Source of the DNA: Corallococcus coralloides DSM 2259
GTDB taxonomy: Bacteria; Myxococcota; Myxococcia; Myxococcales; Myxococcaceae
Assembly (NCBI RefSeq): GCF_000255295.1
Contig: NC_017030.1
Span: 3,658,001 to 3,722,000, forward strand
Direction of reading: 5' to 3'
DNA length: 64,000 nt
Shown: one piece after another, positions 33,758 to 42,061 of the stretch
Position numbering within the stretch: position 1 is the stretch's first letter
Layout of the letters: every line of letters starts with the position of its first letter
Translations under genes and position numbers: made by a program
Notes under the pieces: generated by a model
The model's database searches: none
Told to the model about the DNA's origin: nothing
Seen by the model: the letters and a program-made list of their open reading frames with translations, nothing else

Positions 33758-34840
33758 ATGGTGGGCATGGACGTGGACGCACCGTTCTCAGAGCAGTGGA
33801 GCCAGGACGACGCGCGCAACAAGCAGCAGGGCGTGGAGCGCAACGAACTGCTGCAGGCGCCGAAGAACCGTCCCACGCGCATCGTCGCGATGGGCGGCGG
33901 TACGGGCCTGCCCATGGTGCTCAAGGGGCTGGCCCGCCGCGCGGCCCCCAAGGGCGGCCAGCCAGGCGTGGACATCACCGCGGTCGTGGCGATGAGCGAC
34001 GACGGCGGCAGCTCCGGCCGCCTGCGCCGCCAGCACGGCGCGCTGCCCCCGGGCGACATCCGCAACTGCCTGGTGGCGCTCGCGGGCGGCAAGAGTGCAC
34101 TGAAGGACGTGTTCCAGTACCGCTTCGGCGGCGCGAAGGGCCTCGCCGGCCACGCGGTGGGCAACCTGCTCATCGCCGCGCTCGCGGAGCTGAAGGGCGA
34201 CTTCCTGGAGGCGGTGCGGCTGTCCGGGGAGCTGTTGGGCGCGCAGGGCCAGGTGCTGCCCAGCACGCTCGCGTCGGTGCAGCTGGTGGCCCAGATGCAT
34301 GACGACACGGAGGTCGTGGGCGAGCGCAACATCTGCCGCGCCCAGGGCCGCGTGCGCCGCGTGTCGCTCAGCCCCCGCTCTCCGCCGCCGGTGGACGGCC
34401 TGCTGGAGGCCATCTATTCGGCGGACCTCATCGCCATCGGGCCGGGCTCGCTGTACTCGAGCGTGCTGCCCAACCTGCTGGTGGACGGCGTGGCCCAGGC
34501 GCTGAAGGAGACGCGCGCGCTGAAGGTCATGGTGGCCAACCTGATGACCCAGCCGGGTGAGACGGACGGCATGAACTGCCTGGACCACGTGCAGGCCGTC
34601 ATCGACCACGTGGGGCCGGTGCTGGACGCGGTGCTCGTCAACGGCCGTGCGCCCTCGGAGGAGTCCATCCAGCGCTATGCGCGCAAGGGCTCCTACATGG
34701 TCACGGCGGAGACGCGGGAGCTCCTGTCCTCTGGCGTGATTCCGGTGCAGGCGGACCTTCTCAAGGAAGGTTCCAAGATCCGACACGACAGCCGCAAGGT
34801 CGCTGCCTGCCTGCTGAAGATGGCGCGCAGCGGGTTGTAG
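33758..34840 (+). CDS. exoF: YvcK/CofD-like protein (UPF0052), ExoF
   Basis: A 360-residue protein with the glycine-rich start of the YvcK/CofD family (RIVAMGGGTGLPMVLKGLAR) and its conserved segments VVAMSDDGGSSGRLR, PPGDIRNCLVAL, IAIGPGSLYSSVLPNLLVDG and ANLMTQPGETDG. YvcK-type proteins bind UDP-sugars and influence envelope synthesis; a role in sugar-nucleotide supply or pathway control is inferred. ATG 33758 has AGGGGG seven bases upstream; ATG 33728 (ten residues longer) is also possible. Presence of this family inside a polysaccharide operon matches M. xanthus exoF. Confidence 0.88.
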   Translation: MVGMDVDAPFSEQWSQDDARNKQQGVERNELLQAPKNRPTRIVAMGGGTGLPMVLKGLARRAAPKGGQPGVDITAVVAMSDDGGSSGRLRRQHGALPPGDIRNCLVALAGGKSALKDVFQYRFGGAKGLAGHAVGNLLIAALAELKGDFLEAVRLSGELLGAQGQVLPSTLASVQLVAQMHDDTEVVGERNICRAQGRVRRVSLSPRSPPPVDGLLEAIYSADLIAIGPGSLYSSVLPNLLVDGVAQALKETRALKVMVANLMTQPGETDGMNCLDHVQAVIDHVGPVLDAVLVNGRAPSEESIQRYARKGSYMVTAETRELLSSGVIPVQADLLKEGSKIRHDSRKVAACLLKMARSGL

Positions 34841-34876
34841 GCCGCGCTGCCCATCACCACCTTGGGGCCCGTTCAC

Positions 34877-35995
34877 ATGGAAGCCATTCAACTTTCGGCC
34901 GCCTCCCAGGTCGTGGAAGTCAACGACCGGGCGGCCTTCATGTCCCTGGAAGCCGAGTGGAACCAGCTCGTGGAGACCACCTCCCACGAGCTGTTCTACC
35001 GGCATGAGTTCCTGCGGCTGTGGCTGGACAACTTCGCCGCCGGGGCGCGCATGCGCGTGCTGCTGATGCGCGGTGAAGATGGAACGCTCACCGCCGCGCT
35101 GCCGCTGGTGGAGGAGCGCACGTCGATGTACGGCGTGCCCGTGCGTCAGCTCACCTCCGCGGCCAACGCGCACTCCTGCCGCTTCGACATGCTGGCGCGG
35201 GAGCCGGATGCCGCGGCCCAGGCCTTCCTCGCGCACCTGCGCGCGACGGGCGGCTGGGACGTGCTGCGGCTGACGGACGTGCCGGACGGCGGCGTGGGCT
35301 TCCGTCTGCTGGAGGCCGCGAAGCAGGGCGGGCTGCCGGTGGGCGAGTGGGAGTCATTGCAGTCGCCCTACGTGCCGCTGCCCGCGAAGAAGGACGCGTA
35401 CTTCGCGAAGCTGCCGTCCAAGTTCAAGGCCAACTGCCGCCGCCGGCGCCGCAAGCTGGAGGAGAAGGGGAAGGTCACCTTCGAGCGCGTCTCCGGCGGG
35501 TTGGATCTGGAGGGCACCCTGGAGGAGGGGCTGCTCCTGGAGCAGAGCGGCTGGAAGGGCGCGAATGGCACGGCCATGGCGCAGGACGCGAAGACGCGCG
35601 GCTTCTACACGGAGCTGGCGCGGGATGCGGCCTACCGCAACCGCCTGGCGCTGTACTTCCTGCGCGTGGACGGGCGCGCGGTGGCGTTCCAGTACGGCCT
35701 GGAGTTCGGCGGGCGCTACTTCCTGCTGAAGCCCGGCTACGACGAGTCCCTGAAGGAATGCAGCCCGGGGCAGCTCCTGATGGAGGAGGTGCTGGGGGAC
35801 TGCCTGGACCGGGGGCTCACCGAGTTCGATTTCCTGGGGCCGGACATGGTGTGGAAGCGCGACTGGACGGATCAGGTCCGCCGGCACACCTGGCTCTACG
35901 TGTTCAACGACACCGCCTTCGGCCGGGCCCTGTGCGCGGCGAAGTTCCGGTGGGTACCGGCGGCGAAAGAGGTGGTGGCGCGATGGAAGAAGTGA
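34877..35995 (+). CDS. exoG: FemAB/GNAT-like acyltransferase, ExoG
   Basis: A 372-residue protein of the BioF2-like/FemAB-related acyltransferase family. It shows ELFYRHEFLRLWLDNF near the N-terminus, a basic patch (FKANCRRRRRKLEEKGKVTF) near residue 180, and the C-terminal GNAT half (LYFLRVDGRAVAFQYGLEFG, LKPGYDESLKECSPGQLLME, TEFDFLGPDMVWKRDW). It probably acylates an amino sugar made by the neighbouring aminotransferase. The stop overlaps the exoH start by 13 bases. It is a homolog of exoI on the other side of exoH. Confidence 0.85.
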   Translation: MEAIQLSAASQVVEVNDRAAFMSLEAEWNQLVETTSHELFYRHEFLRLWLDNFAAGARMRVLLMRGEDGTLTAALPLVEERTSMYGVPVRQLTSAANAHSCRFDMLAREPDAAAQAFLAHLRATGGWDVLRLTDVPDGGVGFRLLEAAKQGGLPVGEWESLQSPYVPLPAKKDAYFAKLPSKFKANCRRRRRKLEEKGKVTFERVSGGLDLEGTLEEGLLLEQSGWKGANGTAMAQDAKTRGFYTELARDAAYRNRLALYFLRVDGRAVAFQYGLEFGGRYFLLKPGYDESLKECSPGQLLMEEVLGDCLDRGLTEFDFLGPDMVWKRDWTDQVRRHTWLYVFNDTAFGRALCAAKFRWVPAAKEVVARWKK

Positions 35996-37161
35996 AGACG
36001 ACCGACAAGATGTTCGTGCCGTCCCTGCCCACGCTGTGGCCGGGCATGCTGATGGCCCCGCCGCGCCCGGGGGCGCTGCCGCCGTTCTCGTCTCCCAACG
36101 CGCGGTACTTCTACTTCGCGCGCAACGCCGTCTGGCTGACCATCAAGATGCTGCGCCTGGACGGCGGCGAGGTGCTGATGCCCGCCTACCACCACGGCGT
36201 GGAGGTGGAGGCGGTGGTGGACGCGGGCGCCATTCCGCGCTTCTACCGCGTGGGCAGCCGCTGGGACGTGGACGTGGCGGACGTGGCGAAGCGGATCACG
36301 CCCAAGACGCGCGCGCTCTACCTCATCCACTACGCGGGCTTCCCGGGGCCGGTGGACGCCATGCGCAAGCTGGCGGACGAGCACGGCATCCCGCTGATTG
36401 AGGACTGTGCGCTGTCGCTCCTGTCGTCGGACGGCGCGACGCCGCTGGGCACCACGGGCGACGTGGGCATCTTCTGCCTCTACAAGACCCTTCCGGTACC
36501 CAATGGGGGTGCGCTGGTCGTCAACGGCAAGCGTTCGTACAGCCTGCCGGAGCCTCCGGCGCCGCCGCTGGCGTCCACCTTCAGCCACACCGTGTCCGCG
36601 CTCTTGCAGAACCTGGAGCTGCGCGGCGGGGCGGTGGGCCGGGGGCTGCGCGGCCTGGTGCGCTCGGTGGGGCACGGCACGGTGAAGGCCGCGAGCATCG
36701 AGCGGGTGGCCACGGGCACGCAGCACTTCGACCGGCGGCACGTGGACCTGGGCATGAGCCCGTTGACGAAGCGGATTGCCCTGGCGCAGGACCTGGAGTC
36801 CATCGTCGAGGCGCGCCGCCGCAACTACTTCCTCCTGCTGGGCCGGCTGCGCGACGTGTCGCCGCCGCTCTTCAACCAGCTTCCCCCGGGCGTGAGCCCC
36901 CTGTTCTACCCGATGGTGGTGCAGGACAAGGAGCTGCTGCTGGCGAAGCTGCGGGAGAAGGGCATCGACGCCATCGACTTCTGGAAGCGCTTCCATCCCG
37001 CGTGCGACCCGTCGGAGTTCCCGGAGGTCGCGCAGCTGCGGCGGACCATCCTGGAGATTCCCTGCCACCAGGACCTGTCGCCGGAAGTCATGGGGCAGGT
37101 GGCGGACGTGGTCCGGGAGGCGCTGAAGTCCGAGCGCCGGCCGAGCAAGCGCGCGTCGTGA
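35983..37161 (+). CDS. exoH: DegT/DnrJ/EryC1-type PLP aminotransferase, ExoH
   Basis: A 392-residue protein with the sugar-aminotransferase fold: GGEVLMPAYHHGVEVEAVVD, KTRALYLIHYAGFPGPVDAM, IPLIEDCALSLLS, and GIFCLYKTLPVPNGGALVVN, where the lysine should bind PLP. It should transaminate a keto-sugar nucleotide or a lipid-linked sugar. The start ATG at 35983 lies inside the exoG end, so translation is coupled; ATG 36010 is the alternative. Position between two acyltransferase-like genes suggests synthesis of N-acylated amino sugars for the spore coat. Confidence 0.9.
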   Translation: MEEVKTTDKMFVPSLPTLWPGMLMAPPRPGALPPFSSPNARYFYFARNAVWLTIKMLRLDGGEVLMPAYHHGVEVEAVVDAGAIPRFYRVGSRWDVDVADVAKRITPKTRALYLIHYAGFPGPVDAMRKLADEHGIPLIEDCALSLLSSDGATPLGTTGDVGIFCLYKTLPVPNGGALVVNGKRSYSLPEPPAPPLASTFSHTVSALLQNLELRGGAVGRGLRGLVRSVGHGTVKAASIERVATGTQHFDRRHVDLGMSPLTKRIALAQDLESIVEARRRNYFLLLGRLRDVSPPLFNQLPPGVSPLFYPMVVQDKELLLAKLREKGIDAIDFWKRFHPACDPSEFPEVAQLRRTILEIPCHQDLSPEVMGQVADVVREALKSERRPSKRAS

Positions 37162-37241
37162 GGGAACAGGGGGTGGCTCCCGGGTTGCAATGGCACTCGG
37201 GGGCCGGGGCAGTGCTTCGGGAAAGGCATCAGGGTGACGCG

Positions 37242-38438
37242 GTGATCCGCGAAGACGAGTTGACGTCGGGGCCGAGGTTGACGCCGCGGCTGGACGTGGC
37301 GGCGGTGGGCAGTGCTTCGCAGCTGGCGGGGATGCGGGCGGAGTGGAACTCGCTGCTGGATGCGAGCACGGCCGGTCCGTTCAACGCGTGGGAGTGGCTG
37401 TATCCGTGGTGCCGGCGCATCGCGCCCGACGTGCGGCCGCTGGTGCTGACGGCGCGCGACAGGCTGGGCACGCTGGTGGGCCTGTTGCCGCTGGGCCTGG
37501 AGCACCGCTGGGTGAACGGCATGCCGGTGCGGCGCCTGGGCTTCCTGGGTGAGACGCACGTGGGCAGCGACTACCTGGACGTGGTGGCGCGCAAGGGCCG
37601 CGAGGCGGAGGTGTCCCGCGCGTTCTTCAACGTGCTCCAGGGGCTGCGCGACGAGTGGGACGTGCTGGATTTGACGGACCTGCGCGAGGGGTCGACGACG
37701 CTCGGCGTGGCGCGCGAGGTGTTCGGCGACGTGCGCGTGACGGAGCGCTATGTGTGCCCGTACGAGACGCTGGTGCCGGGCGAGCCGTTCGACGCGTTCC
37801 TCAAGCGCACGGGGCGCCGGGACAACTACCTGCGCCGGCGCAAGTGGCTGGAGAAGCAGGACGGCTACCGCATCGAGCGGACGGACGCGCCGGGGCAGCT
37901 GGCCGGGCCGATGACGGACTTCTTCCGGTTGCATGCGCTGCGCTGGTCCTCGGATGGCGGTTCGCAGGGCATCAAGGGCGCGGGGGTGGAGGCGTTCCAC
38001 CGGGACGCGACGCAGTGGCTGGCGGAGCGGGGCCGGCTGCGGATGTACACGATGAAGGTGGGCGGCCAGGCGGTGGCGTCCGTGTACGGCATCCTGCATG
38101 GCCAGACGTTCGTGTACTTCCAGTCCGGCTATGACCCGGCGTGGCGCAACCGCAGCGTGGGCCTGGTGCTGGTGGGCGAGACGTTCAAGGACGCCATCGA
38201 GATGGGCCTGACGGAGTACGACTTCCTGCGAGGCACGGAGACGTACAAGGCCGACTGGGTGACGAAGCAGCGCCAGACGGTGTCCCTGCGCGCGCACGGC
38301 GCGGGCTTCGCGGGCACGTGGTTCACGCGCTCCGAGGAGTGGGCCCGCCAGACGCGCAACGCGGTGAAGGGCGTGCTGTCGGATGAGCTGGTGGAGAAGG
38401 TGCGCCGGTTCCGGCGGCGGAAGGCCGCGGTGAATTGA
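37242..38438 (+). CDS. exoI: FemAB/GNAT-like acyltransferase, ExoI
   Basis: A 398-residue protein of the same family as ExoG: AGMRAEWNSLLDASTAGPFN, EWLYPWCRRIAPDVRPLVL, a basic region RRDNYLRRRKWLEKQDGYRI, and a C-terminal half with VYFQSGYDPAWRNRSVGLVL and GLTEYDFLRGTETYKADW. It probably acylates an amino sugar. The start is uncertain. GTG 37242 has AGGG upstream and begins just before the domain. GTG 37158 overlaps the exoH stop and would add 28 residues. Confidence 0.85.
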   Translation: MIREDELTSGPRLTPRLDVAAVGSASQLAGMRAEWNSLLDASTAGPFNAWEWLYPWCRRIAPDVRPLVLTARDRLGTLVGLLPLGLEHRWVNGMPVRRLGFLGETHVGSDYLDVVARKGREAEVSRAFFNVLQGLRDEWDVLDLTDLREGSTTLGVAREVFGDVRVTERYVCPYETLVPGEPFDAFLKRTGRRDNYLRRRKWLEKQDGYRIERTDAPGQLAGPMTDFFRLHALRWSSDGGSQGIKGAGVEAFHRDATQWLAERGRLRMYTMKVGGQAVASVYGILHGQTFVYFQSGYDPAWRNRSVGLVLVGETFKDAIEMGLTEYDFLRGTETYKADWVTKQRQTVSLRAHGAGFAGTWFTRSEEWARQTRNAVKGVLSDELVEKVRRFRRRKAAVN

Positions 38439-38474
38439 CGTTCCGGGGCGGCGCGGCGGATCCTGGCGGGTGCC

Positions 38475-39437
38475 ATGGAAAAGCTGCGCTGCGCCGTCCT
38501 GGATGACTATCAGGGTGTTTCCACGAGGCTCGCGGACTGGTCGTCCGTGAGCGGACAGGTCGAGGTGACGGTGTTCCGCGAGCACTTCTCCGGTGAGGAG
38601 GAGTTGGTCGCGGCGCTGTCGCCGTTCGACCTGCTCGTCGTCATGCGGGAGCGCACGCCGTTTCCGAAGGCGCTGCTCGAGCGGCTGCCGCGGCTGCGGT
38701 TGCTGGTGACGACGGGGATGCGGAATGCGTCCATCGACGTGGCCGCGGCCACCGCGCGCGGCGTGACGGTGTGCGGGACGGCGAGCGCGACCGAGCCTCC
38801 CGTGGAGCTGACGTGGGCGTTGATCCTGGCGCTCGCGAGGAACGTGGTGGGGGAGAGCACCGCCTTCCGGCAGGGTGGCCCGTGGCAGCACTCCGTGGGC
38901 GTGGACCTGCACGGGAAGCGGCTGGGGCTCCTGGGTCTGGGGAAGATTGGGAGCCGGGTGGCCCGCGTGGGTGCGGCGTTTGGGATGGAGGTCGCCGCGT
39001 GGAGCCCGAACCTCACGGACGCGAGGGCAGGGGAGGTGGGGGTGACGCGGGCCGAGTCGAAGGAGGCGCTCCTGGAGACGAGCGACTTCGTGTCCATCCA
39101 CCTGGTTCTTGGGGAGCGTTCGCGAGGGCTGGTGGGGCGTGCGGAACTCGCGAGGATGCGGCCCGCGGCGTATCTCATCAATACGTCACGCGCGGCCATC
39201 GTGGATCAGGCCGCGCTGGTTGAAGCGCTCCAGCAGGGTGTCATCGCGGGCGCGGCAGTGGATGTCTTCGAGACAGAGCCGGTGCCCGTGGACGACGTGC
39301 TGCGGACGCTGCCGAACCTGCTCGCGACGCCGCACCTGGGCTACGTGTCCCAGGGGAACTACGCGACGTATTTCCGTGAGGCCGTGGAGGACATCCGCGC
39401 GTTCTTGGATGGCGCGCCCATCCGCAGACTGGGGTGA
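38475..39437 (+). CDS. D-2-hydroxyacid dehydrogenase, NAD-binding
   Basis: A 320-residue protein of the D-isomer-specific 2-hydroxyacid dehydrogenase family. The NAD fold has GLLGLGKIGSRVARVG. The catalytic set is visible as INTSRAAIVDQ (Arg), VFETEPVP (Glu) and ATPHLGYVS (His). The family includes phosphoglycerate and glyoxylate reductases; the substrate cannot be told from sequence. It follows exoI by 36 bases on the same strand and could be co-transcribed, although no polysaccharide role is evident. Confidence 0.88.
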   Translation: MEKLRCAVLDDYQGVSTRLADWSSVSGQVEVTVFREHFSGEEELVAALSPFDLLVVMRERTPFPKALLERLPRLRLLVTTGMRNASIDVAAATARGVTVCGTASATEPPVELTWALILALARNVVGESTAFRQGGPWQHSVGVDLHGKRLGLLGLGKIGSRVARVGAAFGMEVAAWSPNLTDARAGEVGVTRAESKEALLETSDFVSIHLVLGERSRGLVGRAELARMRPAAYLINTSRAAIVDQAALVEALQQGVIAGAAVDVFETEPVPVDDVLRTLPNLLATPHLGYVSQGNYATYFREAVEDIRAFLDGAPIRRLG

Positions 39438-39440
39438 GGC

Positions 39441-39924
39441 TCAGGGAAGGTTGTCTGGATAGCTGGTGAAGAGCGCGTGGAAGAGCGTCGTCTTCGGAGG
39501 GGATTTCCAGCCCACGAAGACAGGTGCTGGATGGTTGGCGATGGCAGGGGGCAGCAGGCTCAACCCCATCGTGGACTCCATGAGTCTCGCCATCGTCACC
39601 GCTGGCTCCACGGAGGGCGGCTCCAGGTCGAGCTGCCGGAAGACTCGGCGCTCGTCGTACTCAAACTGGACCCGGTACACGGTGTAGACGGGCGCGATGA
39701 TGCTGGCGCAGCCGACGTAGACCCAGTGCAAGCCGGACCGCTCAGGAGAACGCCTTGGGTAGATGGCGCACCAGAAGCATCCATCTCGAGACGTCGTGAT
39801 GTCTCCAATGGAGTTCTGGGGAATGGAGCACATGTGCTTCGGGGCTGGGTTCCTGATTGGGATCTTCATGCGAGGGCCAATAGGTCTTCGCAATCTCCAG
39901 CAACTCGTTGGTAGATGGCACCAT
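39441..39924 (-). pseudogene. Frameshifted gene of unknown family
   Basis: The frame starting at ATG 39924 (MVPSTNELLEIAKTYWPSHE) has a good N-terminus but stops at 39742. The rest of a sensible protein continues in the next frame (DGCFWCAIYPRRSPERSGLH, VYVGCASIIAPVYTVYRVQF, TTLFHALFTSYPDNLP) down to the stop at 39441. The change of frame lies about 39800-39835 and fits one extra base or a larger indel. From memory, intact relatives in myxobacteria are somewhat longer, so an internal deletion is also possible. Function is unknown. It directly follows another frameshifted gene. Confidence 0.6.
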
Positions 39925-39927
39925 GGG

Positions 39928-40436
39928 TTACATGCCTCCGCTGGTGGACGGCCCCGTAGGTGTCACCACCACGGGCTTGATGCCTGCGGCACAGGTCTTG
40001 GGGACACGAGCACCTTCGATGGCGGCCTTGAGCGTGAGTTCGTAGAACGCCTTGAACTCCTCACAGGCGATTCCGATCGGCGTAGCCGGCGTCACACCAG
40101 AAAATGTGACCCTTGCTGCCTGGTTCGCGCAACTCGCGGAGAGGCTTTGGGCTTGCTCCAGAGAGATCGATCCCTGCGCACTGTTGGCGAGGGCATCTCC
40201 ACGCCGAACCTGCAGTAGACCAACTCTCCCGTGTCGCGGGCGATGCCAACGTGGAGGCAGGCCGCCATCCATCCACCCGGCTTCTTCCCTCGCTGCTTCA
40301 CCACTTCATGAAAGACGAAGTGACGGGGGCGCAGGGCGCCCTCCACGTACGTCGCGGAACCGCCTGTCGCGCAGGCGGATGACAACGCGACGATGCACAG
40401 CGCGACAGCGGCCTTCCAGACGCCGGATGCCCCCAT
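39928..40436 (-). pseudogene. Frameshifted lipoprotein gene of unknown function
   Basis: ATG 40436, with GGAGGT just upstream, opens a lipoprotein (signal ending ALSSAC, Cys22; LRPRHFVFHEVVKQRGKKPG) that reads correctly to GVEMP near 40193. It then shifts: the sensible continuation (LANSAQGSISLEQAQSLSAS; FSGVTPATPIGIACEEFKAF) is in another frame and ends at 39928. One missing C in the CCC run at 40191-40193 would account for it, restoring a protein of about 169 residues. It is either a true loss or a homopolymer sequencing error. Confidence 0.65.
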
Positions 40437-40480
40437 GGCCCACCTCCAGGGGTGACACACTTACGGCGCTCAGCCTACGC

Positions 40481-41440
40481 CTACTGCTGCGCGACCTCCC
40501 CGCGCAGCTGGGCGATGGCGGGGGCCAGCTGCGGCGGCTGCATGTTCTTGGGCACTTCCACCGTGAAGCGTTCGAAATGCTCCAGCGCCCCAGCCTTGTC
40601 GCCCCGGCGCAGCGACAGGCTGCCCAGGAAGATGAGCGCCTCCTGCGCGTCCGGCCACGTGTCCACCAGCTCCGTCAGCTCCGCCTCCGCGCCCTGCAGG
40701 TCACCCTGCGACGCCGCGCGCAGCACGCCCCGGTGCACCCGCAGCTCCACGTTGAACGGATCCACCGCCAGGCCCTTCAGCGTCACCTTCAGCGCTTCGT
40801 CGAACTGCTGCTGACGGATGAGCTCGTGGCTCAGCATCGACGCGGCCTCCACGTCGCCCGGGTTCGACGCCAGCCGCTGACGCGCCTGCTCCAGCTCGTC
40901 GTTCACCTCGGGCATCTGCTGCGTCTGCTGCTGGGCCATGCCCGGCGGCGTCGCGCCCGTGCCCATCTGGCCTTCCTCACGCGGCTTCTGCTCGGAGACG
41001 AGCAGGTAGCCCAGCCCTCCGAAGAAGACCACCACGCCCGCGCCCCACATCGCGCCCACCATCTGCGGGTTGCGCGACGCCCAGCCCGTGGGCGCCGGCA
41101 CGTTGCGCGCGGGCGCCTTCACTCCCTCCGCCTGCCGCTTCTGGTGCTCGTCCTTCGCGCGCAGCGCCGCGGCCGCTTCCTTCTCCAGCCGCGCCTTCTC
41201 CGCCGTGTAGTGCTCCGCGGTGAAGTGGTGCTTCTCCGCCTCCAGCGTGCGCAGCTGCTCGATGAGCGACTGCGCCCGCTGCGCCAGGTCGTCCGCCGTG
41301 CCGTCCGCCTTCGCCGAGGTGTCCTGCGGCAGCGCGCTCCCCGTCTTCATCTTCATGTAGAGGAGCCACGCGGCCGCCAGCACGAAGGCGACCGAGAGGA
41401 CGATGATTCCGGGCAACCAGTTGGTGGGCTCGGGCTGCAT
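40481..41440 (-). CDS. ccmI: CcmI/CycH-like TPR cytochrome c maturation protein
   Basis: A 319-residue membrane protein with a transmembrane helix at the N-terminus (IIVLSVAFVLAAAWLLYM), a cytoplasmic helical part, a second helix (MVGAMWGAGVVVFFGGLGYL, about residue 135) and a periplasmic TPR domain (NDELEQARQRLASNPGDVEA; AEAELTELVDTWPDAQEALI). This topology matches CcmI/CycH, which holds apocytochrome c for the haem lyase. It is 3 bases downstream of ccmH. Confidence 0.82.
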   Translation of the reverse strand: MQPEPTNWLPGIIVLSVAFVLAAAWLLYMKMKTGSALPQDTSAKADGTADDLAQRAQSLIEQLRTLEAEKHHFTAEHYTAEKARLEKEAAAALRAKDEHQKRQAEGVKAPARNVPAPTGWASRNPQMVGAMWGAGVVVFFGGLGYLLVSEQKPREEGQMGTGATPPGMAQQQTQQMPEVNDELEQARQRLASNPGDVEAASMLSHELIRQQQFDEALKVTLKGLAVDPFNVELRVHRGVLRAASQGDLQGAEAELTELVDTWPDAQEALIFLGSLSLRRGDKAGALEHFERFTVEVPKNMQPPQLAPAIAQLRGEVAQQ

Positions 41441-41443
41441 GGC

Positions 41444-41947
41444 TTAGCGCTCCAGCTCCCGGCGCACGGCCTGGAGGTAGGGGTCCGCTTCGTCCGTGGA
41501 CGGCGCGGGGGTGGAAGGGGAGGGGACCGGCGCGGCTTCCGCGGGCGCGGCGCCCTCGGGCAATGGCTGACGCTGCTTCAGGATGACGAAGAGGCCGCCC
41601 AGCACCAGCGCGACGGGCCCCAGCCACACGAACCAGTTGAAGCCCTCCGCGCGCGGCTCCAGCAACACCCACTCGCCGTAGCGCGCCACGAAGTAGTCGA
41701 CGATTTCGGTGTCCGTCTTTCCGTCGGAGACCAGCTCGCGCACCTTGTCCAGCTGCGCGCGCGCCATGGATGACGGGCTGTCCGCCACCGACAGGCCCTG
41801 GCACACCGCGCAGCGCAGCTTCTTCGCCAGCTGCTGCACCCGCGCCTCCTGGGCCGGCGCGAGCGGATCACTCGCGGCCTGCTGCGGCGCGAACTGCCCC
41901 GTGGCAAGGCTCAGGGCGAGGGTCAACGAGACGAGGACGGCATTCAT
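41444..41947 (-). CDS. ccmH: CcmH, apocytochrome thiol reductase
   Basis: A 167-residue protein with a signal peptide (MNAVLVSLTLALSLATG), the CcmH signature LRCAVCQGLSVADS (Cys46 and Cys49), a YGEWVLLEPR segment and one C-terminal transmembrane helix (FVWLGPVALVLGGLFVILK). It keeps the CXXCH cysteines of apocytochrome c reduced in the periplasm. The cytoplasmic tail is Pro/Ala-rich. It begins at ATG 41947, 114 bases after the zinc-ribbon gene. Confidence 0.93.
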   Translation of the reverse strand: MNAVLVSLTLALSLATGQFAPQQAASDPLAPAQEARVQQLAKKLRCAVCQGLSVADSPSSMARAQLDKVRELVSDGKTDTEIVDYFVARYGEWVLLEPRAEGFNWFVWLGPVALVLGGLFVILKQRQPLPEGAAPAEAAPVPSPSTPAPSTDEADPYLQAVRRELER

Positions 41948-42061
41948 CGGGGGCTCCAGCGGGGGCCGTCCCTAACTACCGCCCCCTGACGGGTATTGCA
42001 CACGGAATCCTGGGCCGCACGCCCGCCGCCCGGGCAGCCCTTCCGACTGAAAGCCGGCAGC

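Noticed and set aside
36906-39101. Minus-strand frame of 731 codons antisense to exoH, exoI and the dehydrogenase
   Set aside because: Shadow composition; all three plus-strand genes carry family motifs and coupled starts.
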